DNA of 64,000 bases from assembly GCA_945907065.1 (NCBI GenBank), contig CAMDSC010000001.1:33190-97189 (forward strand), read 5' to 3'. Both the position numbers and the translations under genes were made by a program. Below, piece by piece: positions 7,336 to 15,689 of the stretch. Positions within the stretch are counted from its first letter, which is position 1, and the number at the start of each line of letters is the position of its first letter. Source of the DNA: Chitinophaga pinensis. Its GTDB lineage: Bacteria > Bacteroidota > Bacteroidia > NS11-12g > UBA9320. The notes beneath the pieces were generated by a model that was given only the letters and a program-made list of their open reading frames with translations, was not told where the DNA came from and ran no database searches.

Positions 7336-8415
7336 TTGTTTTTAAAAAACATTTCAATAAGTCAATTTAAAAGCCACTCAACAGCTACTTTGCAGTTGCA
7401 ACAGGGGGTAAACTGCATTGTAGGTAAAAATGGGGTGGGTAAAACCAACCTTTTGGACGCTGTTTACTGTTTGCTCAATGGCAAAAGCTACTTTCAAATG
7501 ACGGATGCTTTGTGCATTTTGCAGGGTGAAACCTATTATTTGTTAAAAGGAAATTTACAAGAAACCGATGAAACCGAATCTCACCTCATGGTTTCTTTTC
7601 AAATTGGGAAACGAAAAGCCATCCGACGAAATGACGAACCGGTAAATAAATTAGCTGAGTATTTTGGAAAATACCCTTGTGTGGTAATAGCTCCTGATGA
7701 TGTGGAAATAATAAATGGGGAAAGTGATCAGCGGCGGCGGTTTTTTGATTACATGCTTTCGGTTGTAGATGCTGATTATTTAAAGCATTTATCGGCTTAC
7801 AATAAAGTGCTTGAAGCAAGAAACAAGCAGTTAAAGGTTTTTTTAGAACACGATAATTTTGATGAGGTATTGCTGGATTATTATGATACCAAACTGGAAT
7901 TGCACGGGGCTTATATTTTTAAAGTAAGGCAGGAGTCGACCACAATTTTTGAAAAATATTTTAATATGGTATATGCAGAAATAGCGGCAGGAGTGGAAGT
8001 TCCGGTGTTTAAATTTATAAGCAAATTACACGATTCTGATTTTAAAACAGGATTTGCCCAAACCTTGAATAAAGACCGAGTATTGGGCCGAACCAGTTTT
8101 GGAACCCATCGTGATGATTGGTCGTTTGAACTGAATGAAATGCCTTTAAAAAAAACAGGTTCACAAGGACAAATAAAATCGTTTTTGATAGCCCTTAAAC
8201 TGGCTATGTATAATTTTATTTATGAAAACCGAAATGTAAAACCCTTGCTATTGCTGGATGATATATTTGAAAAGATAGATACCTCGCGGATGCAGCAATT
8301 GATAGAAATAATCTCAAAACCCGACATGGGACAGGTAATAATTACCGATACCAATAAAAAAAGGGTGGAGGAGTATTTTGAGGGAAGGGGAGAAGTTGGT
8401 TTTTTTGAGTTGTAA
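7336..8415 (+). CDS. recF: DNA replication and repair protein RecF
   Basis: 359 residues. Walker A GKNGVGKT at 30-37, ABC signature KTGSQGQIKSFLIALKLA, and Walker B PLLLLDDIFEKID. RecF is an SMC-like ATPase that binds DNA at gaps with RecO/RecR and helps load RecA. The start is TTG at 7336: the encoded MFLKNISISQFKSH is the canonical RecF N-terminus and no ATG lies near it. It is divergent from pdhA, with 51 bases between starts, and is followed after a 355-base repeat-rich gap by the DUF721 and rpe genes. Confidence 0.94.
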   Translation: MFLKNISISQFKSHSTATLQLQQGVNCIVGKNGVGKTNLLDAVYCLLNGKSYFQMTDALCILQGETYYLLKGNLQETDETESHLMVSFQIGKRKAIRRNDEPVNKLAEYFGKYPCVVIAPDDVEIINGESDQRRRFFDYMLSVVDADYLKHLSAYNKVLEARNKQLKVFLEHDNFDEVLLDYYDTKLELHGAYIFKVRQESTTIFEKYFNMVYAEIAAGVEVPVFKFISKLHDSDFKTGFAQTLNKDRVLGRTSFGTHRDDWSFELNEMPLKKTGSQGQIKSFLIALKLAMYNFIYENRNVKPLLLLDDIFEKIDTSRMQQLIEIISKPDMGQVIITDTNKKRVEEYFEGRGEVGFFEL

Positions 8416-8511
8416 ATTTTGAACTATGAATGTTGAATTTTCGCTCCGCCCTGATTTGTGTCTTTACGAATCGGAATGTTACACTCATAAGCCTCAATTG
8501 CAAGACAACTG

Positions 8512-8650
8512 TGGCTAAAGCCAATTGCCTTTATCATTTTTATCAGTTCATTAAAATGAACTGCAATGGATGGTTAGCAGCTATATCCATTGCCGCTGGC
8601 TTCAGCCAGCGGACAGTATAATCCATTGCCGTTGGCTTCAGCCAGCAGAT
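8512..8650. repeat. Cluster of REP-like palindromes
   Basis: The 355-base gap between recF and the DUF721 gene holds several perfect or near-perfect hairpins: TGGCT-AA-AGCCA (8512-8523), CAGTTCATT-AA-AATGAACTG (8544-8563), CCGCTGGCT-TC-AGCCAGCGG (8593-8612) and a diverged copy of the last at 8629-8648. The last two share the flanking word ATCCATTGCCG. This is the pattern of a REP/BIME-type intergenic repeat. Open frames across it are incidental and I see no gene. Confidence 0.75.
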
Positions 8651-8770
8651 TAAAAAGATTTTTAAAGCAATCCTAAAATCCTGAAATCCTAAAAAATCCT
8701 AGTCAAGACAATTAGCTAAACAAAAATTAGCAAAACTGAAAAAAATCGTGTTGGTTTGAACTATCCATTT

Positions 8771-9058
8771 ATGTTTACCGACGAAAAACCTATAAAGCAA
8801 GTAATCAACGAATTGTTGAATGCTTATAAACTCAATGGAAAAATTGATGAGCTTAAAATTTGGAATAACTGGCCCGATATTGTTGGGGTGGTAATAGCTA
8901 AAAATACCAGCAAACTTCAATTAAAAGGAAATACGCTTTACATTTATGTGGAATCGGCTCCTTTAAAAAGTGAACTTACGTTTCACCGCAGTGTTATTTT
9001 GCAAAAAATTAATGCCTATTTTGGAACTCAAATCGTTAAAGAAATACATATCAAATAA
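8771..9058 (+). CDS. DUF721 protein, DciA-like
   Basis: 95 residues from ATG 8771; a TTG at 8756 would add five residues. The fold fits the small DUF721 family: helical N-terminus (IKQVINELLNAYKL), conserved W-NNWPDIVG motif, then beta strands LQLKGNTLYIYVESAPLKSEL. DciA-type DUF721 proteins act with the replicative helicase DnaB in bacteria lacking DnaC/DnaI; whether this short version does so is inference. Downstream of recF, with its stop overlapping the rpe start (TAATG), so it is cotranslated with rpe. Confidence 0.82.
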   Translation: MFTDEKPIKQVINELLNAYKLNGKIDELKIWNNWPDIVGVVIAKNTSKLQLKGNTLYIYVESAPLKSELTFHRSVILQKINAYFGTQIVKEIHIK

Positions 9059-9708
9059 TGTCTTATAAAATTGCACCGTCTATCCTCTCGGCAGATTTTG
9101 CCAACTTACAACGTGATGTAGAAATGATTAATAATAGTGAGGCCGACTGGTTTCATGTGGATGTGATGGATGGTGTTTTTGTTCCTAATATTTCTTTGGG
9201 TTTGCCTGTTATTTCAGCCATTAAACGCCATGCCACCAAACCACTTGACGTGCATTTAATGATAGTGCAGCCCGAAAGGTATATTGCTGATTTTAAAAAA
9301 GCCGGAGCTGATATTTTAACCGTTCATTTGGAAGCAAGTACCCATTTGCACCGCACCATTGGCGCCATAAAAGAAAATAATATGCTGGCCGGTGTGGCAT
9401 TAAATCCACATTCATCCGTTCAATTATTAAAAGATTCGATAATGGATATTGACATGGTTTTGATAATGAGTGTAAATCCGGGATTTGGCGGTCAAAAGTT
9501 TATTGAAAACACCTACAATAAAGTGAAAGAATTGCGCCAAATGGCTAACGAGCGTGGCAAAGATTTATTAATAGAAATAGATGGCGGAGTAACATTAGAT
9601 AATTATAAAATTTTGCTTGAAGCTGGAGCTAATGTCCTTGTAGCAGGTAATACCGTTTTTGCATCATCCAATCCTACTGGCACCATTGCTAAATTAAAAG
9701 GAAATTAA
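9058..9708 (+). CDS. rpe: Ribulose-phosphate 3-epimerase
   Basis: 216 residues, TIM-barrel. Metal ligands and catalytic acids are visible: H33 and D35 in FHVDVMDG, H66 in DVHLMI, and D174 in IEIDGGV; the loop SVNPGFGGQKF is typical. It interconverts ribulose 5-phosphate and xylulose 5-phosphate in the pentose phosphate pathway. The ATG at 9058 overlaps the preceding stop codon by one base. Confidence 0.96.
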   Translation: MSYKIAPSILSADFANLQRDVEMINNSEADWFHVDVMDGVFVPNISLGLPVISAIKRHATKPLDVHLMIVQPERYIADFKKAGADILTVHLEASTHLHRTIGAIKENNMLAGVALNPHSSVQLLKDSIMDIDMVLIMSVNPGFGGQKFIENTYNKVKELRQMANERGKDLLIEIDGGVTLDNYKILLEAGANVLVAGNTVFASSNPTGTIAKLKGN

Positions 9709-9950
9709 CGGCAATATTTAAAAGAAGTAAAGCGTTAATCAATTTTTAGTATCAAAGTTGAAAATGTTAAAATAGTGAATCGTAAATTGTAATTATTTTT
9801 AATATAACCAAACACAATTTTAACCAATAACCAATATAACCAATCAACTCTCTTAAATACGATATATCTTTAGTATTAATTTTCATTGGGCTAAGTTCCT
9901 TTGGGCAATCGTTTGTAAAAGGGCATGTTTCGGATTCATCAGGAGTTGAT

Positions 9951-12329
9951 TTGGGAGGAGTTTCTATTTTTACAAGTGATAAATTGAATGCAACTATTTC
10001 CGATGAAAACGGAAATTATAAGTTAAAGATTCCTTCCGATAAGTCGTTTGTTGTTTATTATAGCTTTGCACAAAAGCGTGTGACCCGGGACGTAGGACCT
10101 TTAAAATCGGGAGAAACAATACTTGTAAATGTTGTAATAAAAACCAGTGTTGAATTATCTGAGGTTACAAAAATTCAACAAGTGAACCGTGACTTAATGG
10201 CTATAACTATTGAAGCCAAAAAATTTGAAAGGTTTCCTTCTGTTAGCGGTTCTATTGAATCGGCCTTAAAATTTTTAGGGGCTACGGGTGGCAATGAATT
10301 AAGTTCGGGCTACAATGTTAGGGGTGGAAACTATGATGAAAATTTAGTTTACATAAATGATATTGAAGTGTATCGTCCGTTTTTAGTGAGAGCCGGGCAG
10401 CAGGAAGGATTAAGTATTATTAATCCTGATATGGTAGATAGATTGGTTTTTTCAACCGGAGGTTTTGAAGCCAAGTATGGTGACAAGTTGAGCAGTGTAT
10501 TGGATATAACCTATAAAATTCCCCGAAAATTTGAGACAGCAGTTCGCAGCAGTTTGCTCGGCACTAGTATTACATTGGCCAATCAATCAAAAAACAAACG
10601 ATTTACTTTTTTGATAGGAGGCCGTTATCGTAGTAACAAGCTTATTTTAAATACACTGGATGTGAGTGGTGATTATCGGCCGTTGAATGTAGATTTTCAA
10701 TCTCTCATTCGGTATAGTATTAATACTTCTTTAAATATTTCATGGCTTACAAATATTGCTTACAACAAATTTGCACTAGTGCCATCGAGCAGGCAAACTT
10801 CTTTTGGAACGGTTACATCAGCCTTACGGCTTAATATTAATATGGGAGGCTTGGATGAAATGAAATATTTGGTAGCCTTAAATGGACTTACCCTTCATTT
10901 TACCCCTAATAAAAATACTTCGGTAAAATGGATTAACTCCTATTTTACCACAACTGAAAACGAACACAATACGACCGAAGGGGCTTATGGGCTGTATGAA
11001 TTAGATAATAATATAGGTTCAGATAATTTGGGTAAGGAGAAACGTTTGCTAGGTGTTGGTTATTTTATTCAAAATGCTAGAAATGATTTACAAGCCAATG
11101 TTTTTAATTCAGGAATTGTGGCCACACAAAAAACAAAACATTCCACTTGGTTTTATGGAACTAAATATCAAAATGAAAATATAAATGACCTGTTAAATGA
11201 ATGGCAATACAATGATTCAGGAGGCCATAATATTGCCATTGGCCGTCAAAATGGGCAACAAATAAATTTAGATAACCGAATACATGCCGAAAATACCGTT
11301 AATTCATTCAGGATTAGCAGCTATGTGCAAAACAGTTATTTATTAGATAAATCTAAAAATTTCAGAATTAATGGTGGAGTTCGCCATCAGTATTGGTCGC
11401 TCAATGAGCAAAATATGTTTAGCCCCCGATTTTCTTTAACCTTTGAGCCCAATAAAAAATTTAATGATTCATTATTTAAAAGGTCAACCACCTTGGAAGC
11501 GTATGATTCATTAAAGAAAAAAGATTTACTAATAAAATTTGCATCGGGAGTTTATTATCAGCCGCCTTTTTATCGCGAGTTTAGAAGGTTGGATGGAACA
11601 CTGAATACAAATATAAAAGCTCAAAGAAGTGTTCATTTTGTGTTGGGCTCCGATTATAATTTTTCCGCTTGGGGCCGTCCATTCAAGCTTATAAACGAAT
11701 TGTATTATAAATATTTAGATAATCTTATACCTTATTATATAGATAATGTAAGGGTTCGCTACTATGCTGAAAACAGTTCCAAAGGTTATGCGACAGGTTT
11801 TGATACACGTGTAAACGGAGAATTTATTAAAGGTTTAGAGTCGTGGTTAAGTTTTTCGCTGCTTCAAACCCGAGAAAATATTACTTACATAAATGAAGCT
11901 GGAAAATCTGTAGAGTCAGGATTTATTAGGAGACCAACTGATCAACGAGTTAATTTTTCAATACTTTTTGCTGATGAATTGCCAATGGACAAAACTTATA
12001 AAATGCATTTGGGTTTAATTTATGGTGGAAGGATTCCATACTACTTTAATGGGAATAATCGTTATACCAAAACTCCTAATACCATTCCTCCCTATCGCAG
12101 AGTTGATATTGGTTTTTCAAAAGAAGTGATTGGTGGGCAAGCCAAAAAAAGTGAAAAGTACAAGCATATTGAAAGTTTATGGACGAGTGTAGAAATATTT
12201 AATCTTTTAGAATTTAATAATACAGTATCCTATATTTGGGTTAAAGATATTAGTAACAGAACTTACGGTGTTCCTAATTACTTGACAGGAAGACGATTAA
12301 ATATTAAGTTTATTATAAAATTCAAATAG
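9951..12329 (+). CDS. TonB-dependent receptor with carboxypeptidase-regulatory-like N-domain
   Basis: 792 residues from TTG 9951, but coding similarity clearly begins earlier. The same frame is open from 9840 and encodes a signal-peptide-like stretch (SLVLIFIGLSSFGQ, 9867-9908) running directly into the CarboxypepD_reg-like domain. No ATG, GTG or TTG occurs in frame between the stop at 9837 and 9951, so the true start is lost, non-canonical, or affected by a sequence error. Next come a plug domain (SGYNVRGGNYDENLVYIND) and a long beta-barrel. The family imports siderophores, vitamins or glycans across the outer membrane. No SusD partner follows, so a glycan role is not supported. It lies upstream of the PorP/SprF gene. 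Confidence 0.85.
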   Translation: MGGVSIFTSDKLNATISDENGNYKLKIPSDKSFVVYYSFAQKRVTRDVGPLKSGETILVNVVIKTSVELSEVTKIQQVNRDLMAITIEAKKFERFPSVSGSIESALKFLGATGGNELSSGYNVRGGNYDENLVYINDIEVYRPFLVRAGQQEGLSIINPDMVDRLVFSTGGFEAKYGDKLSSVLDITYKIPRKFETAVRSSLLGTSITLANQSKNKRFTFLIGGRYRSNKLILNTLDVSGDYRPLNVDFQSLIRYSINTSLNISWLTNIAYNKFALVPSSRQTSFGTVTSALRLNINMGGLDEMKYLVALNGLTLHFTPNKNTSVKWINSYFTTTENEHNTTEGAYGLYELDNNIGSDNLGKEKRLLGVGYFIQNARNDLQANVFNSGIVATQKTKHSTWFYGTKYQNENINDLLNEWQYNDSGGHNIAIGRQNGQQINLDNRIHAENTVNSFRISSYVQNSYLLDKSKNFRINGGVRHQYWSLNEQNMFSPRFSLTFEPNKKFNDSLFKRSTTLEAYDSLKKKDLLIKFASGVYYQPPFYREFRRLDGTLNTNIKAQRSVHFVLGSDYNFSAWGRPFKLINELYYKYLDNLIPYYIDNVRVRYYAENSSKGYATGFDTRVNGEFIKGLESWLSFSLLQTRENITYINEAGKSVESGFIRRPTDQRVNFSILFADELPMDKTYKMHLGLIYGGRIPYYFNGNNRYTKTPNTIPPYRRVDIGFSKEVIGGQAKKSEKYKHIESLWTSVEIFNLLEFNNTVSYIWVKDISNRTYGVPNYLTGRRLNIKFIIKFK

Positions 12330-12473
12330 AATTAGATTTTTTTTACGATGTAGTTATTCTTTTTGTAAGGTGAAGTGTTAATAATTTTTAATAACACAAT
12401 CCTGTAGACAAAGGATAAATAATAAATTTGCATAGTATAAATAGAATTACCACATTTGTAAACTGTACCCAAT

Positions 12474-13553
12474 ATGGTTAAAAACTACTTTTTTAAATCA
12501 CTTCTAATAGGAGGATTGCTTGCAGCATCTTTCGTTTCAAAGGCTCAACATGATCCTTATTATACTCATTTCAGATTTAATAAACAGGCTTACAATCCTG
12601 CTGCTGCAGGTGATAAGGTGGATTATATTTGTATTAACGGACTAACCCATTATCAATATAGGGACTATAATGATAAAACGTGGGTTACTGGTACCGAGCC
12701 AGATCCTAATGGTAAGGTAATTACAAATATGGCTCCGGAAACGTATAATTTAAATATAAGTACCTTGTTGAAACTTGACAAGGCTGGAAGAAATAAAGTG
12801 GGGGTTGGGTTAACCTTTATTGATGATAATATTGGTTTTATGAAAACTACAACTATAAAGGGAGCTGTTAACTATCGCAAGCCTATTCAGGGGCAGTTTG
12901 GTTACTTAGCTTTTGGTTTAGAAGTTGGAACAACTTCATTTGCCTATGTTAATCCAAAATTTAAAGCAATTGATCCGGGCGACCCTAGAATTCCTGCAGG
13001 TGATGGCAGTGAATCTAATCTCGATTTAGGATTTGGGTTATATTATCATCAGGCTAGATTTTTAAAAGTATTAGAAAATTTTTATGTTGGAGCATCTTAT
13101 AATCACCTGAATGCTGCAAAATATAGTTTTACTGTTCCTATGGCAAGTGGGGCAAGAGGTGCAGTTGATGTTGATTTTGTAAGATATATGTATTTAACCT
13201 CCGGTGCTGATTGGAATTTGGCCAATAAAAATTGGAAGCTTGAACCTACCGTATTAGTAAAGTACAATCCTAAATTTCAGCTAGATCTTAGTATGACGGC
13301 TTTATATTCCAACTCGTTAAGGGCCGGTTTAGGTTATCGTTCAGCCGCTGATGCATTGGCTATTATTGTAGGTTATGAAAAAGGACAACTTCAGGTTGGT
13401 TATTCTTATGATATCACAATGTCTAAAATTAGGAAGGTGAGTGATGGAACTCATGAAATATTTGTTAAATATTGCATTCCAATATCTTTTCCACCTCCTC
13501 CACCACCGAAATTTCGTTTAACCCCACGTTTCATGGGTAAAGGGGCGTATTAA
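12474..13553 (+). CDS. PorP/SprF family type IX secretion outer-membrane protein
   Basis: 359 residues with a signal peptide ending at SKAQ (about residue 24) and the family opening QHDPYYTHFRFNKQAYNPAAAGD. The rest is beta-strand rich, ending in a proline run (FPPPPPPKF). PorP/SprF proteins are outer-membrane components that connect cargo or PorE-type proteins to the T9SS. It precedes gldK by 128 bases, and gldK has its own promoter-like sequence. A TAAATTTG word at 12423-12430 is a possible -7 box for this gene. Paralogs are frequent, so it need not be the core PorP. Confidence 0.88.
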   Translation: MVKNYFFKSLLIGGLLAASFVSKAQHDPYYTHFRFNKQAYNPAAAGDKVDYICINGLTHYQYRDYNDKTWVTGTEPDPNGKVITNMAPETYNLNISTLLKLDKAGRNKVGVGLTFIDDNIGFMKTTTIKGAVNYRKPIQGQFGYLAFGLEVGTTSFAYVNPKFKAIDPGDPRIPAGDGSESNLDLGFGLYYHQARFLKVLENFYVGASYNHLNAAKYSFTVPMASGARGAVDVDFVRYMYLTSGADWNLANKNWKLEPTVLVKYNPKFQLDLSMTALYSNSLRAGLGYRSAADALAIIVGYEKGQLQVGYSYDITMSKIRKVSDGTHEIFVKYCIPISFPPPPPPKFRLTPRFMGKGAY

Positions 13554-13621
13554 TATTTTTTAAAATTTACACAATAATAACAAATGGGTAACCGTTTATT
13601 AGATGAATTAAACAAATAATA

Positions 13622-13651
13622 TTGTTTTTAAATTCAAATTAAGTATAATTG
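13622..13651 (+). promoter_or_regulatory. Promoter of the gldKLMN operon
   Basis: TTG at 13622-13624, 19 bases, then TATAATTG at 13644-13651, close to the Bacteroidetes consensus TTG-N19-TAnnTTTG. It lies 30 bases upstream of the gldK ATG. One mismatch in the -7 box lowers confidence. Confidence 0.5.
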
Positions 13652-13681
13652 CAAAGTCAAATATAAACCATAGTAACGAAA

Positions 13682-14941
13682 ATGAACAGAGTGATTAGGA
13701 TAATGGCAGTTTTTGGGATTGTAACCCTATTTAGTTGTATGGGCCAAGATCGCGGGGAGTTAACAGGTGTGCCAGGTCGTAAGCCTTGGTTTCATCCTCA
13801 ACCGTATGGTACAATTTATGTACCTACAGGTACTTTTCATACAGGTCAAAGTGATCAGGATATTTTCCGCTCATATATTGCTCCTAATAAGCAGGTTTCA
13901 ATTCATGCAATGTGGGTTGATGAAACCGAAATTACCAATAATGAGTATCGTCAGTTTGTTTACTATGTTATAGATTCATTAGCACGTACTATAGGCGAGC
14001 AAGTTATTGAAGTAGATAATGCAGGTGATAATTATACAATATTAGATTATAAGAAAAGAGTTGATTATAAAAATGAGGATCTTGATCAATTGTATTATAC
14101 ACCAGGTCAAAGATTTCGTCATAAAAAACAATACGATACAGATAAGCTAATTTTTACTTATCAATGGATTGATTATAGAGAAGCAGCCGCAACACAAAAA
14201 GTACCAGGGCAAGATCATCGTGCAAAATTTGTAAAAACAGCTACAGTTCCTATTTATCCCGATACACTTTGTTGGATTCGTGATTTTGCATTTAGTTATA
14301 ATGAACCAATGACTCGTCAATATTTTTGGCATCCAAAGTATGACGATTATCCTGTAGTAGGTGTTAATTGGAAACAAGCTAAGGCATTTTGTAAATGGAG
14401 AACTGAATGGTTGAATCGTTATTGGGAAGATATTGGTCAGCCGATTACTGAGGAGTTCCGTTTGCCAACTGAATTTGAGTGGGAATACGCTGCACGTGGC
14501 GGTAGAGATAATAATATGTATCCATGGGGTGGTCCATATACACGTAATAGCAAAGGCTGTTTTTTAGCTAACTTTAAACCTAATAGAGGTGATTATATGG
14601 GTGATGGCGGAATGTATCCTGTTCGCTCTGATGCCTATTTTCCAAATGATTACGGATTGTACAATATGGCTGGAAATGTAGCTGAATGGACTATAAATGC
14701 TTATTCAGAATCTACTCATCAGTTCGCACATGATTTGAATCCTGATTATCAATATGAGGCACGAGAGGATGAAGCAATTTCAATGAAACGAAAAGTAATT
14801 CGTGGTGGTTCTTGGAAGGATATTGCCTATTTTATACAAAATGGTAGTAGAACATATGAATACCAGGATACTTGTAAATCTTATGTTGGATTTAGATGTG
14901 TACAGACATATATTGGACGTTCTGCATTAGATAAAAGATAA
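13682..14941 (+). CDS. gldK: T9SS lipoprotein GldK
   Basis: 419 residues. A lipoprotein signal with lipobox LFSC puts the lipidated cysteine at C19. The body is the FGE/SUMF1 fold with DYPVVGVNWKQAKAFCKW, GNVAEWT and VIRGGSWKD. GldK (PorK) forms, with GldN (PorN), the large periplasmic ring attached to the outer membrane in the type IX secretion machine. First of the gldK-L-M-N set; 64 bases to gldL. No catalytic role is expected despite the enzyme fold. Confidence 0.95.
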   Translation: MNRVIRIMAVFGIVTLFSCMGQDRGELTGVPGRKPWFHPQPYGTIYVPTGTFHTGQSDQDIFRSYIAPNKQVSIHAMWVDETEITNNEYRQFVYYVIDSLARTIGEQVIEVDNAGDNYTILDYKKRVDYKNEDLDQLYYTPGQRFRHKKQYDTDKLIFTYQWIDYREAAATQKVPGQDHRAKFVKTATVPIYPDTLCWIRDFAFSYNEPMTRQYFWHPKYDDYPVVGVNWKQAKAFCKWRTEWLNRYWEDIGQPITEEFRLPTEFEWEYAARGGRDNNMYPWGGPYTRNSKGCFLANFKPNRGDYMGDGGMYPVRSDAYFPNDYGLYNMAGNVAEWTINAYSESTHQFAHDLNPDYQYEAREDEAISMKRKVIRGGSWKDIAYFIQNGSRTYEYQDTCKSYVGFRCVQTYIGRSALDKR

Positions 14942-15005
14942 ATCTTTTATTGTAGGTTAAAGTTAAAGAAATATAAACAATTAAAATAAATTAAACATTA
15001 CAAAC

Positions 15006-15638
15006 ATGAGCAAAAGTGTATTTGAAAGCAAAGGATTTAAGAAGTTCGTATCAATGTCATACGGACTTGGGGCTTCGATCGTTATTATTGGTGCATTATT
15101 TAAAATTATGCATTGGCCATTAGCTGACCAATTTTTAATTGCAGGTATGACTACTGAAGCGATTATTTTCGCTATTTCTGCGTTTGAACCAATTCATCAG
15201 GAATTAGATTGGACTTTAGTTTATCCTGAATTAGCGGGGATGGATACCGGTCCTAAGAAAAAGGCCGATCCTGTTGCTCAACAGTTAGATAAAATGCTTG
15301 CCGAAGCTAAAATTGGTCCTGAATTGGTTGAAAGTCTTGGAATAGGGTTAAAATCGTTAAGTTCTAATGTTAGTAATATGGCTGATTTGTCAAATGCTAC
15401 AATTGCAACAAAAGAATATGCTGAGAATGTTCAAAAGGCGTCTAATAGTATAAATTCTATGAATTCTACTTATGCTCGTGCGGTTGATGCTTTAAACTCA
15501 CTAGCTGATTCAACTGAGTCTTTGAAAAATGTTTCAGGACAAATAGATGGTGTTGGTCAAACTTTTACCGATCTACAAGGAAATTTATCTGCCTTGAATA
15601 AAGTTTACGGAGGTATGTTGACGGCTATGAGACCATAG
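15006..15638 (+). CDS. gldL: T9SS motor protein GldL
   Basis: 210 residues. Two N-terminal transmembrane helices (about 19-35 and 42-60, separated by FKIMHWPLADQ with the conserved HWP) are followed by a helical cytoplasmic region. GldL with GldM forms the inner-membrane proton-driven rotary motor that powers type IX secretion and gliding. It lies between gldK and gldM with 51 bases before gldM, and fits the usual length of about 210-230. Confidence 0.95.
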   Translation: MSKSVFESKGFKKFVSMSYGLGASIVIIGALFKIMHWPLADQFLIAGMTTEAIIFAISAFEPIHQELDWTLVYPELAGMDTGPKKKADPVAQQLDKMLAEAKIGPELVESLGIGLKSLSSNVSNMADLSNATIATKEYAENVQKASNSINSMNSTYARAVDALNSLADSTESLKNVSGQIDGVGQTFTDLQGNLSALNKVYGGMLTAMRP

Positions 15639-15689
15639 TAGTATTAAATTTATATAGAACTTAAACAAATTAAATAATAGTAGAATAAT

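Noticed and set aside
8342-8621. Short open frames between recF and the DUF721 gene on both strands
   Set aside because: They cross the palindromic repeats or the end of recF and have no sign of a real protein.
9924-9927. ATG inside CATGTTTCGG as start of the TonB receptor
   Set aside because: It is out of frame with the receptor.
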